Shown one piece after another: positions 33,016 to 40,949 of a stretch of 64,000 nt of DNA (its first letter is position 1; every line of letters starts with the position of its first letter). Both the position numbers and the translations under genes were made by a program. Below the pieces are notes generated by a model. It made no database searches, had not been told where the DNA came from, and saw only the letters and a list, made by a program, of their open reading frames with translations. The DNA comes from Streptomyces sp. NBC_00510 (GTDB lineage Bacteria > Actinomycetota > Actinomycetes > Streptomycetales > Streptomycetaceae): NCBI GenBank assembly GCA_036013505.1, contig CP107851.1:7302001-7366000 (forward strand), in the 5' to 3' direction.

Positions 33016-33479
33016 TGCGGGTCGTTTGCGCCTGCGGCGGGCATCCCCCGCCCACCCTCCCTCCCCCAGCCTTCGGCCGGGGGGACCCCCATGGGCGCAC
33101 CCCGCCACACCCCCTCCCGCTGTGTGGGCGACTGACGGCCGGTGGGGGGTGAGTGAGGCACTTGCGGCGACCCCGGACCGCTTCCTCACCCCCTCCGGCC
33201 GTTGGTCGCGGAACCGGCGGAGGGGGCGGGGGAAGTGGGGGCACCCCCGGCCGAAGGCTGGGGGAGGGTGGGCGTTCTGGACGCTGACGTGTATTTGTTG
33301 TGCGGCACAGACGGCACAACAAGTGCCGCCCGTCATGCACAGAAATATGCGGTCCAGAATGCCCAGCCCCGCAGGCCCCGCCCCCGGCCCACCACGAACC
33401 GCGCGAAGCCCGCACCAACCGCGCCGGGCAATCGGGCGGGAGGGCGGGGGATGCCCGCCGCAGGCGCGAACAACCCGCA
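33016..33479. repeat. MITE-like repeat, copy 1, with 38-bp terminal inverted repeats
   Basis: Ends at 33016-33053 and 33442-33479 are inverted copies matching at 36 of 38 positions (each containing GCGCCTGCGGCGGGCAT). Inside are nested inverted repeats: CCCCCAGCCTTCGGCCGG near 33063 against its complement near 33245, GCGACTGACGGCC near 33128 against GGCCGTTGGTCGC near 33197, and TTGTTGTGC/GCACAACAA at 33295-33322. No open reading frame worth keeping. The same element lies inverted at 40453-40871. No clear target-site duplication was seen. Confidence 0.8.
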
Positions 33480-33604
33480 CAGGGATGTCCCGCGCGTCAA
33501 GCCACGAAATGAAGGGGCGTGACCGGGAAGGGGCCGGCACCGCCTACTGGAGGGAGTCCAGATACGCGGGCCGCACAGGCGGCCCCCGCCCGAGGGGAAC
33601 TCCC

Positions 33605-33910
33605 ATGCCGCACAAGATCCTGACCCGCCGCTTCTTCGCGCTCGCCGCCGCCTCCGCCTTCGTGACGGGTGGCGCGCTGCTGCCCACGACCGCGTTCGCC
33701 GATGATTCCGGGTCGTACTCGACGCTCCTCTACACCGACGACATGAGCCAGGACGGTTCCGGCGGCTGGATCGGGTCCGACGGCTGGGACCCGGATCACC
33801 GGGACCCGGGCCGCGGTGACCACGACGGGGACGGCTACGGCGGCGGCGTGGACACCGACGACGACTGGCGCACGCACCCCGTCTGCTTCGCGGCCCCCTG
33901 CGAGCTGTGA
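33605..33910 (+). CDS. Small secreted Asp/Gly-rich protein (101 aa)
   Basis: The ATG at 33605 follows GAGGGGAA. The signal peptide (MPHKILTRRFFALAAASAFVTGG..., cleavage near AFA) is followed by a mature part dense in Asp, Gly and Ser (e.g. DPGRGDHDGDGYGGG, resembling calcium-binding loops), with two cysteines near the end (HPVCFAAPC). No named family recognised. It converges on the TetR gene with three bases between stops. Function unknown; calcium binding is speculation. Confidence 0.7.
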   Translation: MPHKILTRRFFALAAASAFVTGGALLPTTAFADDSGSYSTLLYTDDMSQDGSGGWIGSDGWDPDHRDPGRGDHDGDGYGGGVDTDDDWRTHPVCFAAPCEL

Positions 33911-33913
33911 GGC

Positions 33914-34570
33914 CTACTGGGCCTCGGGGGCCGGCGCTCGGCCCAGCGCAGCGAACTGCACCGCGAGGCCGTCGACGAGGGCGCGCAGGCCCGTCTCGAA
34001 GGCGCCCTCGTCCACCTGCTGCTGCCGTTCCGCGAGCAGGTGGGCCTGCCCGAGGTGCGGGTAGTCCGCCGGGTCGTACGCCGACGGGTCGTCGACGAAC
34101 CCCCGCGCGAAGGACCCCAGCGCCGAACCCGCCACGAAGTACCGCATGAGCGCGCCCACGCGGGTGGCGTGGGCCGGGGGCCAGCCGGCGGCGGTCATGC
34201 CGCCGAAGACCGCGTCGGCCATGCGCAGGCCCGCCGGACGGCGGCCGGGGCCCTGCGCGAGGAACGGGACGATCTGGGGGTGGGCCGCGAGCGCGGCGCG
34301 GTAGGAGCGGGCCCAGGCGAGCAGGGCGTCGCGCCAGTCGCGGCCGTCGTCGAACATGGAGAGGTCGACCTCGCCGACGACCGCGTCGGCGACCGCGTCA
34401 AGGATCCCGTCCTTCGTCGTGAAGTGGTTGTAGAGGCTCGGCCCGCTGACGCCGAGCTCCGCCGCGAGACGGCGCGTGGAGACGGCCTGCAGTCCCTCCC
34501 CGTCCACGAGCGCGAGAGCCGTGGCGACGATGCGTTCGCGGCTGAGCAGGGGCTTGCGGGGGCGGGCCAT
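33914..34570 (-). CDS. TetR/AcrR-family regulator
   Basis: A 218-residue regulator starting MARPRKPLLSRERIVATALALVDGEGLQAVSTRRLAAELGVSGPSLYNHFTTKDGILDAVADAVV, a full HTH. A C-terminal TetR_C ligand domain follows. The start may alternatively be the ATG at 34579; neither has a strong ribosome site. It is divergent from the acyl-CoA dehydrogenase, with the AAACTA-N7-TAATTT dyad between, so it probably represses itself, that gene, and through the related dyad at 30449 the aldehyde/alcohol operon. The ligand is probably an acyl-CoA or aldehyde (inference). Confidence 0.92.
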   Translation of the reverse strand: MARPRKPLLSRERIVATALALVDGEGLQAVSTRRLAAELGVSGPSLYNHFTTKDGILDAVADAVVGEVDLSMFDDGRDWRDALLAWARSYRAALAAHPQIVPFLAQGPGRRPAGLRMADAVFGGMTAAGWPPAHATRVGALMRYFVAGSALGSFARGFVDDPSAYDPADYPHLGQAHLLAERQQQVDEGAFETGLRALVDGLAVQFAALGRAPAPEAQ

Positions 34571-34598
34571 GCGGCACATAGTAGAGGCTGCCGCCAGG

Positions 34599-34617
34599 AA
34601 ACTAGCAGTGATAATTT
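34599..34617. promoter_or_regulatory. AAACTA-N7-TAATTT dyad in the TetR/acyl-CoA dehydrogenase promoter
   Basis: This element shares 14 of 19 bases, and the arm spacing, with the one at 30449. It lies in the 68-base gap between a TetR ATG and an acyl-CoA dehydrogenase GTG, the usual place for a self-regulating operator. Confidence 0.7.
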
Positions 34618-34638
34618 AAAGTCGAACCGAGGTGCGCC

Positions 34639-35790
34639 GTGAATCTTGAGCTGTCCGAGGAGCAGGCCGCGGTCCGTGCGCTGGCCGCCGAGTTCGCCGA
34701 GCGCGAGATCGTGCCGCACGCGGCCGCGTGGGACCGGGCGGAGAGCGTGGACCGGGGCATCGTCAAGAAGCTGGGTGCCGTGGGCTTCCTCGGGCTGACC
34801 ATCCCGGAGGAGTACGGCGGCTCGGGCGGCGACCACCTGGCGTACTGCCTGGTCACCGAGGAGCTGGGGCGCGGTGACTCGTCCGTGCGTGGGATCGTCT
34901 CCGTCTCGCTCGGGCTCGTGGCGAAGTCCGTCGCCCACTGGGGCACGGAGGAGCAGAAGCGGGCCTGGCTGCCCCGGCTGGCCTCCGGCGAGGCGGTGGG
35001 CTGCTTCGGGCTGACCGAGCCCGGCACCGGGTCGGACGCCGGCGGTCTGACCACGCGGGCCCGGCGCGAGGGCGGCGACTACGTGATCAACGGCGCCAAG
35101 ATGTTCATCACGAACGGCACCTGGGCGGACGTGGTCCTGCTCTTCGCCCGCACCAACGACCTCCCCGGCCACAAGGGCGTCAGCGCCTTCCTCGTGCCCA
35201 CCGGAACCCCCGGCCTCGCCCGGCACGAGGTGCACGGGAAGCTGGGGCTGCGCGGCCAGGCCACGGCGGAGCTGGTGCTGGAGGACGTGCGCGTGCCGGC
35301 CTCGGCGATGCTCGGGCCCGAGGGGAAGGGCTTCTCGGTGGCGATGTCCGCCCTGGCCAAGGGCCGCATGTCGGTCGCCGCCGGGTGCGTGGGCATCGCG
35401 CAGGCGGCGCTGGACGCGGCCGTGGGTTACGCCAAGGACCGCGTGCAGTTCGGCAAGCCGATCGCCGCGCACCAGCTGGTGCAGGAGCTGCTCGCGGACA
35501 TCGCCCTGGACGTGGACGCGGCCCGGCTGCTGACCTGGCGGGTCGCCGATCTCATCGACCGGGGCCGGCCCTTCGCGGCGGAGTCGTCCAAGGCGAAGCT
35601 CTTCGCGAGCGAGGCGGCGGTGCGCTGCGCCAACAACGCGCTGCAGGTCTTCGGCGGCTACGGCTACATCGACGAGTACCCCGTGGGCAAGCTGCTGCGG
35701 GACGCCCGCGTGATGACCCTCTACGAGGGCACGAGCCAGATCCAGAAACTGCTGATCGGCCGGGAGCTGACGGGGATCGCGGCCTTCTGA
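34639..35790 (+). CDS. Acyl-CoA dehydrogenase (FAD)
   Basis: A 383-residue flavoenzyme catalysing alpha,beta-dehydrogenation of an acyl-CoA. GAGG precedes the GTG at 34639. FAD and substrate motifs are GCFGLTEPGTGSDAGGL, MFITNGTWADVVL and RDARVMTLYEGTSQIQKLLIGREL; in this class the catalytic base is the Glu of YEGT. RVQFGKPIAAHQLVQ is also typical. No electron-transfer flavoprotein gene is adjacent. It follows a divergent TetR with an operator between. Chain length and branching of the substrate are not evident. Confidence 0.95.
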   Translation: MNLELSEEQAAVRALAAEFAEREIVPHAAAWDRAESVDRGIVKKLGAVGFLGLTIPEEYGGSGGDHLAYCLVTEELGRGDSSVRGIVSVSLGLVAKSVAHWGTEEQKRAWLPRLASGEAVGCFGLTEPGTGSDAGGLTTRARREGGDYVINGAKMFITNGTWADVVLLFARTNDLPGHKGVSAFLVPTGTPGLARHEVHGKLGLRGQATAELVLEDVRVPASAMLGPEGKGFSVAMSALAKGRMSVAAGCVGIAQAALDAAVGYAKDRVQFGKPIAAHQLVQELLADIALDVDAARLLTWRVADLIDRGRPFAAESSKAKLFASEAAVRCANNALQVFGGYGYIDEYPVGKLLRDARVMTLYEGTSQIQKLLIGRELTGIAAF

Positions 35791-35826
35791 CGGGGCCGGC
35801 CGGCGCCGACCGACCGCTCGGTATCT

Positions 35827-35841
35827 AAGCGCTTGCTCAGC
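35827..35841. promoter_or_regulatory. Shared 15-bp element AAGCGCTTGCTCAGC, copy 1
   Basis: This 15-base string occurs just before the TetR gene at 35862 and is repeated exactly before maoC (36968-36982). Its core AAGCGCTT is palindromic and resembles KstR2-type operators (AnCAAGnnCTTGnT), more clearly in the second copy. Confidence 0.7.
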
Positions 35842-35861
35842 GTCCATGTAGGGTGTCCGCC

Positions 35862-36494
35862 ATGGACGTGGAGGCGGAGCAGTCGGAGCGGACCGAGGCG
35901 TGGACCGGCATCACCCCTGATGCCGCCAGGCGGCTGGTGATCGCCGCGGTCGAGGCGTTCGCGGAGCGCGGCTACCACGCGACGACCACGCGCGACATCG
36001 CGGGCCGGGCCGGCATGAGCCCCGCGGCGCTCTACATCCACTACAAGACCAAGGAAGAGCTGCTCTACCAGATCAGCGTGGTCGGGCACCGGCTCTCCCT
36101 CGGGCTGCTCCAGGACGCCGCGAACGGCGGGGGCGACCCCGCCGAACGGCTGGCCACGGCCGTGCGCTCCTTCGTCCGCTGGCACGCGGAGCACCACACC
36201 ACGGGCCGAGTCGTGCAGTACGAGCTCGGCGCGCTTGGCCCCGAGCACTACACCGAGGTGGTGGAGCTGCGCCGGGAGAGCGAGGCCGCGGTCCGCTCGG
36301 TCATCCACGACGGCGTGCAGGCCGGGGACTTCGACGTGCCGGACGTCTCCGGGACCACCGTCGCGCTGCTGTCGCTCTGCATCGACGTGGCCCGCTGGTT
36401 CAACCCCGGCGGGCGCCGGACGCCGGACGGGATCGGCGCGCTGTACGCCGATCTCGCCCTGCGCATGGTCGGGTACGCGCCCCGTCAGAGGTAG
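35862..36494 (+). CDS. KstR2-like TetR regulator
   Basis: A 210-residue regulator; AGGG precedes the ATG at 35862. The HTH is RRLVIAAVEAFAERGYHATTTRDIAGRAGMSPAALYIHYKTKEELLYQIS. The C-terminal domain (VRSFVRWHAEHHTTGRVVQYELGALGPEHYTEVVELRRE) resembles acyl-CoA-responsive TetR proteins such as KstR2/FadR-type. Its stop lies beyond that of the convergent maoC by ten bases. Identical 15-bp elements precede both genes, so it probably represses itself and maoC, and binding is likely released by an acyl-CoA. KstR2 assignment is by resemblance only. Confidence 0.9.
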   Translation: MDVEAEQSERTEAWTGITPDAARRLVIAAVEAFAERGYHATTTRDIAGRAGMSPAALYIHYKTKEELLYQISVVGHRLSLGLLQDAANGGGDPAERLATAVRSFVRWHAEHHTTGRVVQYELGALGPEHYTEVVELRRESEAAVRSVIHDGVQAGDFDVPDVSGTTVALLSLCIDVARWFNPGGRRTPDGIGALYADLALRMVGYAPRQR

Positions 36495-36946
36495 AAGCGG
36501 ACGACCGTCTCGGCCACGCACACCGGCTTGTCGCCGCCCTCCCGCTCCACGGTGATCGCCACGACGAGCTGGGCGCCGCCGGGCACCTCGCTCACCTCGG
36601 CGATCCGGCCGCCGGCCCGCAGCCGTGAGCCGACCGGCACGGGGGAGGGGAAACGGACCTTGTTCACGCCGTAGTTGACGCCCATCTTCACGCCCTCGAC
36701 CCGCAGCAGCTCCGGGGTGAGGGACGGGATCAGCGACAGGGTCAGGTAGCCGTGCGCGATGGTGGTGCCGAAGGGGCCCTCGGCCGCCTTCTGCGGATCC
36801 ACGTGGATCCACTGGTGGTCCCCGGTGGCGTCGGCGAACAGGTCGATCCGCTTCTGGTCGACCTCCAGCCAGCCGGTCGTCCCGAGGTCCTCCCCGATGG
36901 CGTCCTTCAGTTCGCCGACCGAGGTGAAGATCCTGGGCTGTCCCAT
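36485..36946 (-). CDS. MaoC-like hydratase (hot-dog fold)
   Basis: A 153-residue enoyl-CoA hydratase of the MaoC/hydratase 2 class. The ATG at 36946 has GGGAGG ahead. The motif FADATGDHQWIHVDPQKA carries the catalytic Asp and His; GTTIAHGYLTLSLIP follows, with RFPSPVPVGSRLRAGGRI as the second half. It would hydrate a trans-enoyl-CoA made by a dehydrogenase such as the one at 34639. The gene is convergent with the TetR and preceded by its likely operator. Confidence 0.95.
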   Translation of the reverse strand: MGQPRIFTSVGELKDAIGEDLGTTGWLEVDQKRIDLFADATGDHQWIHVDPQKAAEGPFGTTIAHGYLTLSLIPSLTPELLRVEGVKMGVNYGVNKVRFPSPVPVGSRLRAGGRIAEVSEVPGGAQLVVAITVEREGGDKPVCVAETVVRFYL

Positions 36947-36967
36947 GTCATGCCTCCCGTACTGTCC

Positions 36968-36982
36968 AAGCGCTTGCTCAGC
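36968..36982. promoter_or_regulatory. Shared 15-bp element AAGCGCTTGCTCAGC, copy 2
   Basis: An exact repeat of the element before the TetR gene. Here CAAGCGCTTG makes a perfect palindrome and fits AnCAAGnnCTTGnT at all defined positions but the first. It lies 22 bases upstream of the maoC ATG. Confidence 0.7.
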
Positions 36983-37072
36983 ATGGTCTCCGCGGAGGAT
37001 CCGTGTCAACGCCCCGCACCCGGCGCGTATCAAGGGCCGTTCATCCGGTTTGTGACTATCTTTCATCTCCGT

Positions 37073-38410
37073 ATGCCCCTGTTCGCGCCGGTGGAGGAGA
37101 CGGAAGTGGCCGAGGCCCCCACGGAGACCAGCCCGTCCGACTGGCACCCGGTGGAGGTCCGGAGCGGCGGCGGCACCCCCTCCCCGGCGGCCGTCCGCAC
37201 CGTCCTGCTGCGCCCCGCGACCTGGCCCCAGACCTGGCTCGCCCTCGCCGTCTACTGGCTCGCCAGCCGGGTGGTCATGCTGGCCCTGCTGCGCAGCGGG
37301 CAGGGCGACATCGCCCGCGAGGTGCACTTCCTCTACCGCCGCTGGAGCGAGGGCTTCGCGCACGGGACCTTCCCCGTGGGCGACGTGACCTGGCAGTACC
37401 CGCCCGGCGCCGCGCTGGTGATGCTCGCCCCGGCGCTGCTGCCCGGGCTCAGCTACTTCCAGGGCTTCGTCCTGCTGTCGCTCGCCGCCGACGCCGTCGT
37501 CCTGCTCCTCCTGCTGCGGGCCGGGAGCGGCCGGCCCGGACGCAGCACGGCCGGTGCGTGGCTGTGGGCGCTCGCCCTGCCGCTGCTGATGCAGCTGCCC
37601 TACGCCCGGTACGACCTGATGGTCACCGTCGTCGCCGTCGGCGCGCTGCTCGCACTGCCCGCGCGGCCGCGTCTCGGCGGCGCGCTCGCCGGGCTCGCCG
37701 CCCTGATCAAGCTCTGGCCCGTGCTGACCGTGCTCGGCACCCCGCGCGGCCGGACCACCCGGCAGACCTGGACCGCGCTCGCCGTGTCCGCGGGCGGGCT
37801 GCTGCTGGTGCTGTGCACCGCGTTCCGCGGCGCCCTCGGCTTCCTGTCCGCGCAGCACCACCGCGGGGTCGAGATCGAGTCCCTCGGCGGCACCTTCCTG
37901 CACGTCGCCGAGATGTTCGGCTGGCCGGGGCGCGTGGTCGCGCACTACGGGTCGCTGGAGTTCACCGGCCCGTACGTCGCCGAGATCACCACCGCCTCCC
38001 TGCTGCTGACCGGGACCGCCCTGGTGTGGCTGCTGATGTGGCGCGTGAGGGCGGCCCGTTGGACCCCGGCCACGCCGTACGACGCGGCGCTGACCGCCGT
38101 GCTCCTGTTCACCGTCACCAGCCGGGTCATCAGCCCCCAGTACCTGGTCTGGCTGATCGGCCTCGGCGCGGTCTGCCTCACCATGCGGCAGACCACCCAG
38201 CGGCCGGTCGCCGCGCTCGTGCTGCTCGCCACCGCCGTCACCACGGTCGACTACCCGCTGTTCTTCGCGGACGTCACCGCCGCCACCTGGCAGGGCGCCG
38301 CCATCGTCGCCGTCCGCAACGCGCTGCTGGTCGCCGCCGCGCTCGTCTCCTGCGTCCGGCTGTGGCGCACGAGCGTTCCGCACCGCAAGCGGCTCGCCGA
38401 GCTCCCGTAG
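37073..38410 (+). CDS. Polytopic membrane glycosyltransferase, GT87-like
   Basis: A 445-residue integral membrane protein, start uncertain (ATG 37073 has no clear ribosome site; a GTG at 37052 is possible). A soluble acidic N-terminus (~35 residues) is followed by about ten hydrophobic helices, e.g. LALAVYWLASRVVMLALL, ALWALALPLLMQLPYARYDLMVTVV, and SPQYLVWLIGLGAVCL. The pattern GDVTWQYPPGAALVML and SAQHHRGVEIESLGG is typical of GT87 polyprenyl-phosphate-mannose alpha-mannosyltransferases, which decorate lipids or the cell wall. The acceptor is unknown. The gene precedes soxR by nine bases. Confidence 0.8.
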   Translation: MPLFAPVEETEVAEAPTETSPSDWHPVEVRSGGGTPSPAAVRTVLLRPATWPQTWLALAVYWLASRVVMLALLRSGQGDIAREVHFLYRRWSEGFAHGTFPVGDVTWQYPPGAALVMLAPALLPGLSYFQGFVLLSLAADAVVLLLLLRAGSGRPGRSTAGAWLWALALPLLMQLPYARYDLMVTVVAVGALLALPARPRLGGALAGLAALIKLWPVLTVLGTPRGRTTRQTWTALAVSAGGLLLVLCTAFRGALGFLSAQHHRGVEIESLGGTFLHVAEMFGWPGRVVAHYGSLEFTGPYVAEITTASLLLTGTALVWLLMWRVRAARWTPATPYDAALTAVLLFTVTSRVISPQYLVWLIGLGAVCLTMRQTTQRPVAALVLLATAVTTVDYPLFFADVTAATWQGAAIVAVRNALLVAAALVSCVRLWRTSVPHRKRLAELP

Positions 38411-38419
38411 AGTCGGGAC

Positions 38420-38962
38420 GTGGCGAGGATCCCGGGCGAGCACCGCGAACTGACCGTCGGCCAGCTGAGCGGGCGCAGCGGGGCCGCCGTCTCCGCGCTG
38501 CACTACTACGAGGCCCAGGGCCTGATCCGCAGCCGCCGCACAGCCGGCAACCAGCGCCGCTACACCCGCGACACCCTGCGCCGCGTCGCCTTCATCCGGG
38601 CCTCCCAGCGGGTCGGCATGCCGCTCGCCGCGATCCGCGAGGCGCTGGACGGCCTGCCCGAGGGCCGCACCCCGGACCGGGCCGACTGGGCCCGGCTCTC
38701 CGCGGGCTGGCGGGCCGAACTCGACGCCCGCATCGACCGGCTCACCGCGCTCCGCGACAGCCTCGACGACTGCATCGGCTGCGGCTGCCTCTCCCTGGAC
38801 CGCTGCGCCCTGTCCAACCCCGGCGACACGCTCGGCGACCAGGGGCCGGGCGCGCGGCGGCTGCTCGGTACGGAGCCGCCGCGCCCCGCCCCCGCTACCA
38901 GATCGGGGGCCTGCGGCCGGCCCACGGACGGGCCGCCTCCAACTGCGCCGACAGCGAGATGA
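38420..38962 (+). CDS. soxR: Redox-sensing MerR-family activator SoxR
   Basis: A 180-residue [2Fe-2S] regulator. The MerR HTH (LTVGQLSGRSGAAVSALHYYEAQGLIRSRRTAGNQRRYTR) is followed by a dimer helix and the cluster ligands C118, C121, C123 and C129 (CIGCGCLSLDRCALSNPGD), matching the spacing of E. coli SoxR. In Streptomyces SoxR senses redox-active antibiotics such as actinorhodin and activates genes that handle them. The tail beyond the cluster is long and Pro-rich, and the last 68 bases overlap the convergent amidase gene. The GTG start follows GGGAC. No typical SoxR-box was recognised nearby. Confidence 0.95.
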   Translation: MARIPGEHRELTVGQLSGRSGAAVSALHYYEAQGLIRSRRTAGNQRRYTRDTLRRVAFIRASQRVGMPLAAIREALDGLPEGRTPDRADWARLSAGWRAELDARIDRLTALRDSLDDCIGCGCLSLDRCALSNPGDTLGDQGPGARRLLGTEPPRPAPATRSGACGRPTDGPPPTAPTAR

Positions 38963-40340
38963 GCGTCGCCTCGTCCCCGTAACGGCCGCCGAACATCACC
39001 CCGATCGGCAGCCCGTCCTCCGTCCAGTGCAGCGGCACGTTCACGGCCGGCTGGCCGGTGGCGTTGAAGATCGGGGTGAACGGCGTGTAGGCGGCCAGCC
39101 CCGCGAACTCCGCGGCCGGGTCGTCGTCGTCCCGCAGGCCCGCGCTCCCGACGAACGCCGGGGGCTGCGCCAGCGTCGGGGTCAGCACCAGGTCGTACGA
39201 GGACAGCAGCGCGTCAGCGATCAGCTGCCCCAGCGCCCGGAACGCGTACAGCGCCTCCGCGAAGTCCGGGCCGCTCACCTTGCCGCCCTCGGCACGCAGG
39301 TGCCGCGTGAGCGGCATCAGCAGCTCCTCCTGCTCCGGCGCCACCGGGTAGACGGTGGCCATCACGCCCCACACCCGGGTGAACGCGTGCAGGATCGCGT
39401 CGTCGACGGGCAGCTCGATCTCGTCCACCTGGTGGCCGAGCCCGCGCAGCAGTTCCGCGGTCCCCTCGTACGCGGCACGGCAGTCCGGGTGCAGTTCGAC
39501 CCCGGGCACGGGGGGCTGCGGCAGCCCCACCACGCGCAGCGTTCCCGGCTCACGGGTGACGTACGAGGAGAAGGACTCACCGGGCGGCAACGACGGCGCA
39601 CCGTACGGGTCGCCCGGCATCGGGCCCGCCAGGACGTCGAGCAGGGCCGCCGCGTCCGCGACCGTACGGGCTATCGGGCCGCTGCCGCTCAGACCGCTCA
39701 CGTCGTGCTGCACCGGGCCCGCGCTCACCCTTCCGCGGCTGGGCTTGATGCCGTACAGGCCGCAGACGGAGGAGGGGATGCGGATCGAGCCGCCGCCGTC
39801 GCTGCCCTGCGCGACCGGCGCCAGCCCCGCGGCGACCGCGGCCGCCGCGCCGCCGCTGGAGCCGCCGGCGGACCGCTCCAGGTCCCACGGGGTGCGGGCG
39901 GGCGGGGCGAGCCGGTTCTCCGTGTAGCAGGGCAGCCCGAACTCCGGGGTGTTGGTCTTGCCCAGCAGGACCGTCCCGGCCGCGCGCAGCTTGGCGGCGA
40001 CGTGGTCGTCGACGTCCGGCACGTGGTCGGCGTACGCCTGCGAGCCGAGGGTGCAGCGCACGCCGGCCACGAAGTTGAGGTCCTTGACCGGGACCGGGAC
40101 GCCGTGCAGCGGCGACAGCTGCCCTTGGCGGTCCTCGCGGCGGGCCGCGAGCGCCTCCGACTCGGCGTCGGCGGCCTGCTTGCGGGCGATCTCCGGGGTC
40201 ACGGTGATGAACGCCCCGAGGGTGTCGTTGTGCCGGTCGACGCGGTCCAGATAGTGCTCGGCGAGTTCCGTCGGGGAGACCTCCCCGGCCTTGATCGCCT
40301 TCCCCTGCTCCAGCGCCGTCAGATCGTGCAGCTCCGCCAT
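38895..40340 (-). CDS. Amidase-signature hydrolase
   Basis: A 481-residue amidase. Catalytic residues are recognisable: Lys in PVPVKDLNF, the Ser-rich loop SAGGSSGGAAAAVAAG with the cis-Ser, and the nucleophile in QGSDGGGSIRIPSSVCG. The end (NATGQPAVNVPLHWTEDGLPIGVMFGGRYGDEATLI) is characteristic. It has no signal peptide. The ATG at 40340 is preferred (MAELHDLTALEQ) over one 18 bases upstream. Substrate unknown. It is different from the partial amidase at the window start. Its last 68 bases overlap the convergent soxR. Confidence 0.93.
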   Translation of the reverse strand: MAELHDLTALEQGKAIKAGEVSPTELAEHYLDRVDRHNDTLGAFITVTPEIARKQAADAESEALAARREDRQGQLSPLHGVPVPVKDLNFVAGVRCTLGSQAYADHVPDVDDHVAAKLRAAGTVLLGKTNTPEFGLPCYTENRLAPPARTPWDLERSAGGSSGGAAAAVAAGLAPVAQGSDGGGSIRIPSSVCGLYGIKPSRGRVSAGPVQHDVSGLSGSGPIARTVADAAALLDVLAGPMPGDPYGAPSLPPGESFSSYVTREPGTLRVVGLPQPPVPGVELHPDCRAAYEGTAELLRGLGHQVDEIELPVDDAILHAFTRVWGVMATVYPVAPEQEELLMPLTRHLRAEGGKVSGPDFAEALYAFRALGQLIADALLSSYDLVLTPTLAQPPAFVGSAGLRDDDDPAAEFAGLAAYTPFTPIFNATGQPAVNVPLHWTEDGLPIGVMFGGRYGDEATLISLSAQLEAARPWAGRRPPIW

Positions 40341-40452
40341 GTGCCGGTCCCGTCCCATCGCGCGAGGGTGTGCGTTGCCTGGGGTGGCATCGTCGCACCA
40401 CGGCGGCGGGGTGTCAGTAGCGCGGTGTCTCTGTGGGGCCCGGTGCCTCGTG

Positions 40453-40871
40453 TGCGGGTTGTTTGCGCCTGCGGCGGGCGGTTTCCCGCCCTCCCGCCCG
40501 ATTGCCCGGCGCGATTGGTGCGGGCTGCACGCGTGCATGGTGGGCCGGGGTCGGGGCCTCCGGGGCTGGGCATCTGTACCGCATATTTATGTGCATGGCG
40601 GGCGGTCCAGGTCGTGCCGTCTGTGCCGCACAACAAATACACGTCAGCGTCCAGAACGCCCACCCTCCCCCAGCCTTCGGCCGGGGGTGCCCCCAACTCC
40701 CCCGCCCCTTCCGTGTCGTGCGGCGACTAACGGCCGGTGGGGGGTCAGAGAGCGGTCCGGGGTTGCCGCAGGTGCCTTACTCACCCCCACCGGCCGTCAT
40801 GCGCCCCGACAACCGGAGAGGGTGTGGCGGGGTGCGCCCATGGGGGTCCCCCCGGCCGAAGGCTGGGGGAG
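40453..40871. repeat. MITE-like repeat, copy 2 (inverted relative to copy 1)
   Basis: Reading the plus strand here reproduces the reverse complement of copy 1 from its right end inward, in the same order: TGCGGGTTGTTTGCGCCTGC, CCCGATTGCCCGGCGCG, CCGCATATTT, TGTGCCGCACAACAAATACA, CCCCCAGCCTTCGGCCGGGGG, CGACTAACGGCCGGTGGGGG and GGGGTGCGCCCATGGGGGTC. I judge more than three quarters identical. The terminal 38-bp repeat is present at the left end only, so it is a truncated copy. No ORF; it lies between the amidase start and a zinc-ribbon gene. Confidence 0.8.
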
Positions 40872-40949
40872 ACGAGCGGCGAACGCGGTGCCGAATCAAG
40901 AACAGGCCGCGAGGGGTACCCCGGGCCGCAACCGGGGCGCGCCGCAGGC

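Noticed and set aside
33016..33479. An insertion sequence with transposase
   Set aside because: The terminal inverted repeats suggest mobility, but there is no coding frame for a transposase, so at most a non-autonomous element.
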